A DNA stretch of 6,582 nucleotides, from the NCBI GenBank assembly GCA_013298265.1, contig JAAFHE010000230.1, positions 1 through 6,582 on the forward strand, read 5' to 3'. The position numbers and the translations under genes are program-made. Shown piece after piece: positions 4,828 to 6,582 of the stretch. The notes under the pieces were generated by a model. It did not search any database. It was given only the letters and a program-made list of their open reading frames with translations, and was not told the origin of the DNA. This DNA is from Lysobacterales bacterium. GTDB taxonomy: Bacteria; Pseudomonadota; Gammaproteobacteria; Xanthomonadales; Rhodanobacteraceae. How positions within the stretch are numbered: position 1 is the stretch's first letter; each line of letters starts with the position of its first letter.

Positions 4828-6582
4828 ATGAAAACGCAGCTGGGCCACTACGACATCGTTGCCGAACTCGGTCGCGGCGGAATGGGCGTGGTCTACAAGG
4901 GTTACGAGTCCTCGCTCAACCGCTATGTCGCCATCAAGGTGCTCGCCGAATCGCTCGCCCACGACGAAAGCGTCAAGGAGCGGTTCTTGCGCGAAGCGCG
5001 CAGCATGGCCGCACTCAATGATCCGCACATCATCCAGATCTATTTCATCGGCGAGCACGAAGGCCAGACCTTCTTCGTCATGGAGTTCGTCGAAGGTGAG
5101 TCGCTCGGCTCGCTGCTCAAGCGCGAAGGCAAACTGCGACCGGATCAGGCGGCGCGCGCCATCTTCCAGACCGCGACGGGACTGGCCACCGCGCATGACA
5201 AGGGCGTGGTCCACCGCGACATCAAGCCCGGCAACCTCATGGTCAACAGCCGCGGCGCGATCAAGATCGCCGACTTCGGCATCGCCCTGGTCACCCAGGA
5301 CTTTTCCAAGAAACTGACCTCGACCGGTGAATTCGTCGGTACGCCGGGCTACCTTTCGCCGGAAGTGTGCCTCGGCAAGCCGGTGGATTCGCGTTCGGAC
5401 ATCTTCTCGCTCGGCATTGTGCTGTTCGAGATGCTGACCGGCCGCATGCCGTTTACCGACGAATCGCCACTGGGCCTCATGCTCGAAGTCGTGCGCGCCG
5501 AGATCCCTGACGTGCGCCAGCTCAATGCGGACGTCGACGCGGAACTGTCTCGCATCCTCTCGCGCATGATCGCGAAGGACCCGAACGAGCGTTACAACAA
5601 CTGCCACGAACTGGCCGAGGATCTCAGTCGGCACCCGCTGCTGAGCGGCACGCCGACCATGGGCGTCAAGCCGCTACTGTCGACGGCCGCGTCCACGGTG
5701 ATCGGCATGAAGACGCCGGTTTCGGCGCAGCGTCCGCTGCCGCAGACCGCGCCGACGCCGCGCCCGGGCAATCTCAATGCCGGTACCAGCGCCTCGGTGA
5801 TGCCGACACCGCCGCCGCTGAACGCCGCCGCGCCGCGCGCGACGCGACAGAGTCGCGTGCCTCAGCAGGCGACCGCGCGTCGCGCCTCGCCGCTGCCGTG
5901 GGTGATTGCGGCCGCGGTGCTGCTCGCCGTCGGCGGCAGCGTGTTTGCGTTCCGCGACCAGATCCCGTTCCTGAAAACCTCGGCCACGCCGGTCGCGACG
6001 GTTACCGCTCCGGCGGTCGATACGCCGGCGGTCGCTCCGGTCGCATCGACGACGGCGTCAACCACGCCCGTCACGTCGACGCCGCCTTCCGTCAGCGCGA
6101 CTAGCGCGCCCGAGGCGACGCTTGCCGCGAATCCCGTCGCGCCGACCCCGGCCGGCGATGCGTCCGCTACGGCTTCGGCGTTGGCGGCAAATCCCGTCGG
6201 CAACCTGCCGGCCGATGCCGCGCCGGTTGCCGCGCCAACCGTTGCCAGCGTTGAACCGCCCAGCGTTGAACCGTCCGGCGTTACGGCTGGCGATGGCCCC
6301 GCACCACGTGCCTCGCGGGTCGACGCGCTGCGCGACCTCGCCGCGGCGCGCGCCAGCGAGAACGCGCCAGGCCCGCGTGTCGCCCGCGACGACGAGCCCT
6401 CGGGTCCGCGCATCGCCCGCGCCAATCCGCCGCAGGACTCGCCGACGGCGCCCGCGGAGCCGCGTGTGCCGACCGTTGCCGTGCTGGTCGGCGGCGACGC
6501 GGTCATTGCCGGCCCGGCGCGTCAGGAAATCACACGTGCGCTGCAGCGGGCCGGCTTCAACGTCATCGACGGCGGCCGTACC
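4828..6582 (+). CDS. Membrane-anchored Ser/Thr protein kinase (Hanks type, PknB-like), 3' end cut by window
   Basis: The frame is open for 585 residues to the window edge without a stop. The cytoplasmic kinase domain (about 7-278) is complete: glycine loop GRGGMG (15-20), VAIK with K37, helix-C glutamate E56, HRDIKPGN (129-136) with catalytic D131, DFG (149-151), an activation loop with T164, S165, T166 and T172 as possible autophosphorylation sites, and SPE (177-179). The HRD arginine makes it an RD kinase controlled by loop phosphorylation. A Pro/Ala/Thr-rich juxtamembrane stretch leads to one transmembrane helix (about 358-375). Beyond it lies an extracytoplasmic Ala/Pro/Val/Thr-rich linker (376-545) with short internal repeats. 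From about 546 a structured segment starts (VPTVAVLVGGD, then a helix and AGFNVID), probably a sensor or ligand domain that continues off the edge. Substrates are unknown. It stands alone, divergent from the membrane protein. Kinase activity is very likely from the full set of catalytic residues. Confidence 0.95.
   Translation, partial: MKTQLGHYDIVAELGRGGMGVVYKGYESSLNRYVAIKVLAESLAHDESVKERFLREARSMAALNDPHIIQIYFIGEHEGQTFFVMEFVEGESLGSLLKREGKLRPDQAARAIFQTATGLATAHDKGVVHRDIKPGNLMVNSRGAIKIADFGIALVTQDFSKKLTSTGEFVGTPGYLSPEVCLGKPVDSRSDIFSLGIVLFEMLTGRMPFTDESPLGLMLEVVRAEIPDVRQLNADVDAELSRILSRMIAKDPNERYNNCHELAEDLSRHPLLSGTPTMGVKPLLSTAASTVIGMKTPVSAQRPLPQTAPTPRPGNLNAGTSASVMPTPPPLNAAAPRATRQSRVPQQATARRASPLPWVIAAAVLLAVGGSVFAFRDQIPFLKTSATPVATVTAPAVDTPAVAPVASTTASTTPVTSTPPSVSATSAPEATLAANPVAPTPAGDASATASALAANPVGNLPADAAPVAAPTVASVEPPSVEPSGVTAGDGPAPRASRVDALRDLAAARASENAPGPRVARDDEPSGPRIARANPPQDSPTAPAEPRVPTVAVLVGGDAVIAGPARQEITRALQRAGFNVIDGGRT
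6247..6276 (+). repeat. 15-base tandem repeat in the kinase linker
   Basis: Two adjacent 15-base units starting AGCGTTGAACCG differ at one base and encode SVEPP-SVEPS (residues 474-483). Nearby the linker also repeats LAANPV at 432-437 and 452-457, and GPR(V/I)AR at 515-520 and 526-531. These are in-frame and look like products of slippage or local duplication in an unstructured extracytoplasmic spacer. Confidence 0.7.

Noticed and set aside
4813..5634. Minus-strand open frame of 273 codons antisense to the kinase domain
   Set aside because: It is a mirror of the conserved kinase codons, a common source of false annotations; no motif or ribosome site of its own was seen.
5862..6506. Minus-strand Gly/Ala/Ser/Thr-rich open frame of 214 codons
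   Set aside because: It only reflects the repetitive Pro/Ala linker of the kinase on the other strand.

Overview
The window is GC-rich throughout. Its genes point to a gammaproteobacterium of the Xanthomonadales or a close relative, because it carries a XanB2-type chorismatase, an aryl-polyene-type acyl carrier protein and a flavin-dependent halogenase-like enzyme. In that group these three go together in the biosynthesis of xanthomonadin-like yellow aryl polyene pigments. The taxonomic call is an inference from gene content; no rRNA or marker gene is present.

Layout, left to right. Positions 1-132 hold no recognisable gene, only a -10-like box and a hairpin in front of the first gene. A halogenase-like FAD enzyme (133-1479, +) faces an acyl carrier protein (1548-1817, -). 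The acyl carrier protein diverges from the chorismatase xanB2 (1987-2967, +) across a 169-base gap containing an A/T-rich odd palindrome. The 3' end of xanB2 overlaps by 96 bases the 3' end of a convergent gene for a polytopic membrane protein (2872-4380, -). A 447-base gap without a convincing gene follows. It ends in a 9-base tandem repeat, a small hairpin and a good ribosome binding site for a membrane-anchored Ser/Thr protein kinase (4828 to the right edge, +). The kinase gene has no stop inside the window, so it is 3'-partial by the window boundary.

How the genes fit together. XanB2-type enzymes cleave chorismate to 3- and 4-hydroxybenzoate. 3-hydroxybenzoate is the aryl starter loaded on a dedicated acyl carrier protein in the xanthomonadin pathway, and xanthomonadins are brominated, which is where a halogenase-like enzyme would act. 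The ketosynthase, ketoreductase, dehydratase, ligase and export genes are not in this window; they are either just to the left or elsewhere. Each pigment gene here is its own transcription unit (+, -, +) rather than part of an operon. The membrane protein and the kinase have no visible mechanistic link to the pigment genes and probably mark the edge of the cluster.

I found no tRNA, rRNA, CRISPR array, insertion sequence or phage gene. I do not see a clearly new biological system. The least expected observations are a near-identical TAT(G/C)ATACGG box exactly 110 bases before both + strand pigment genes, a convergent overlap covering the catalytic end of the chorismatase, and the extracytoplasmic domain that begins at the cut end of the kinase.
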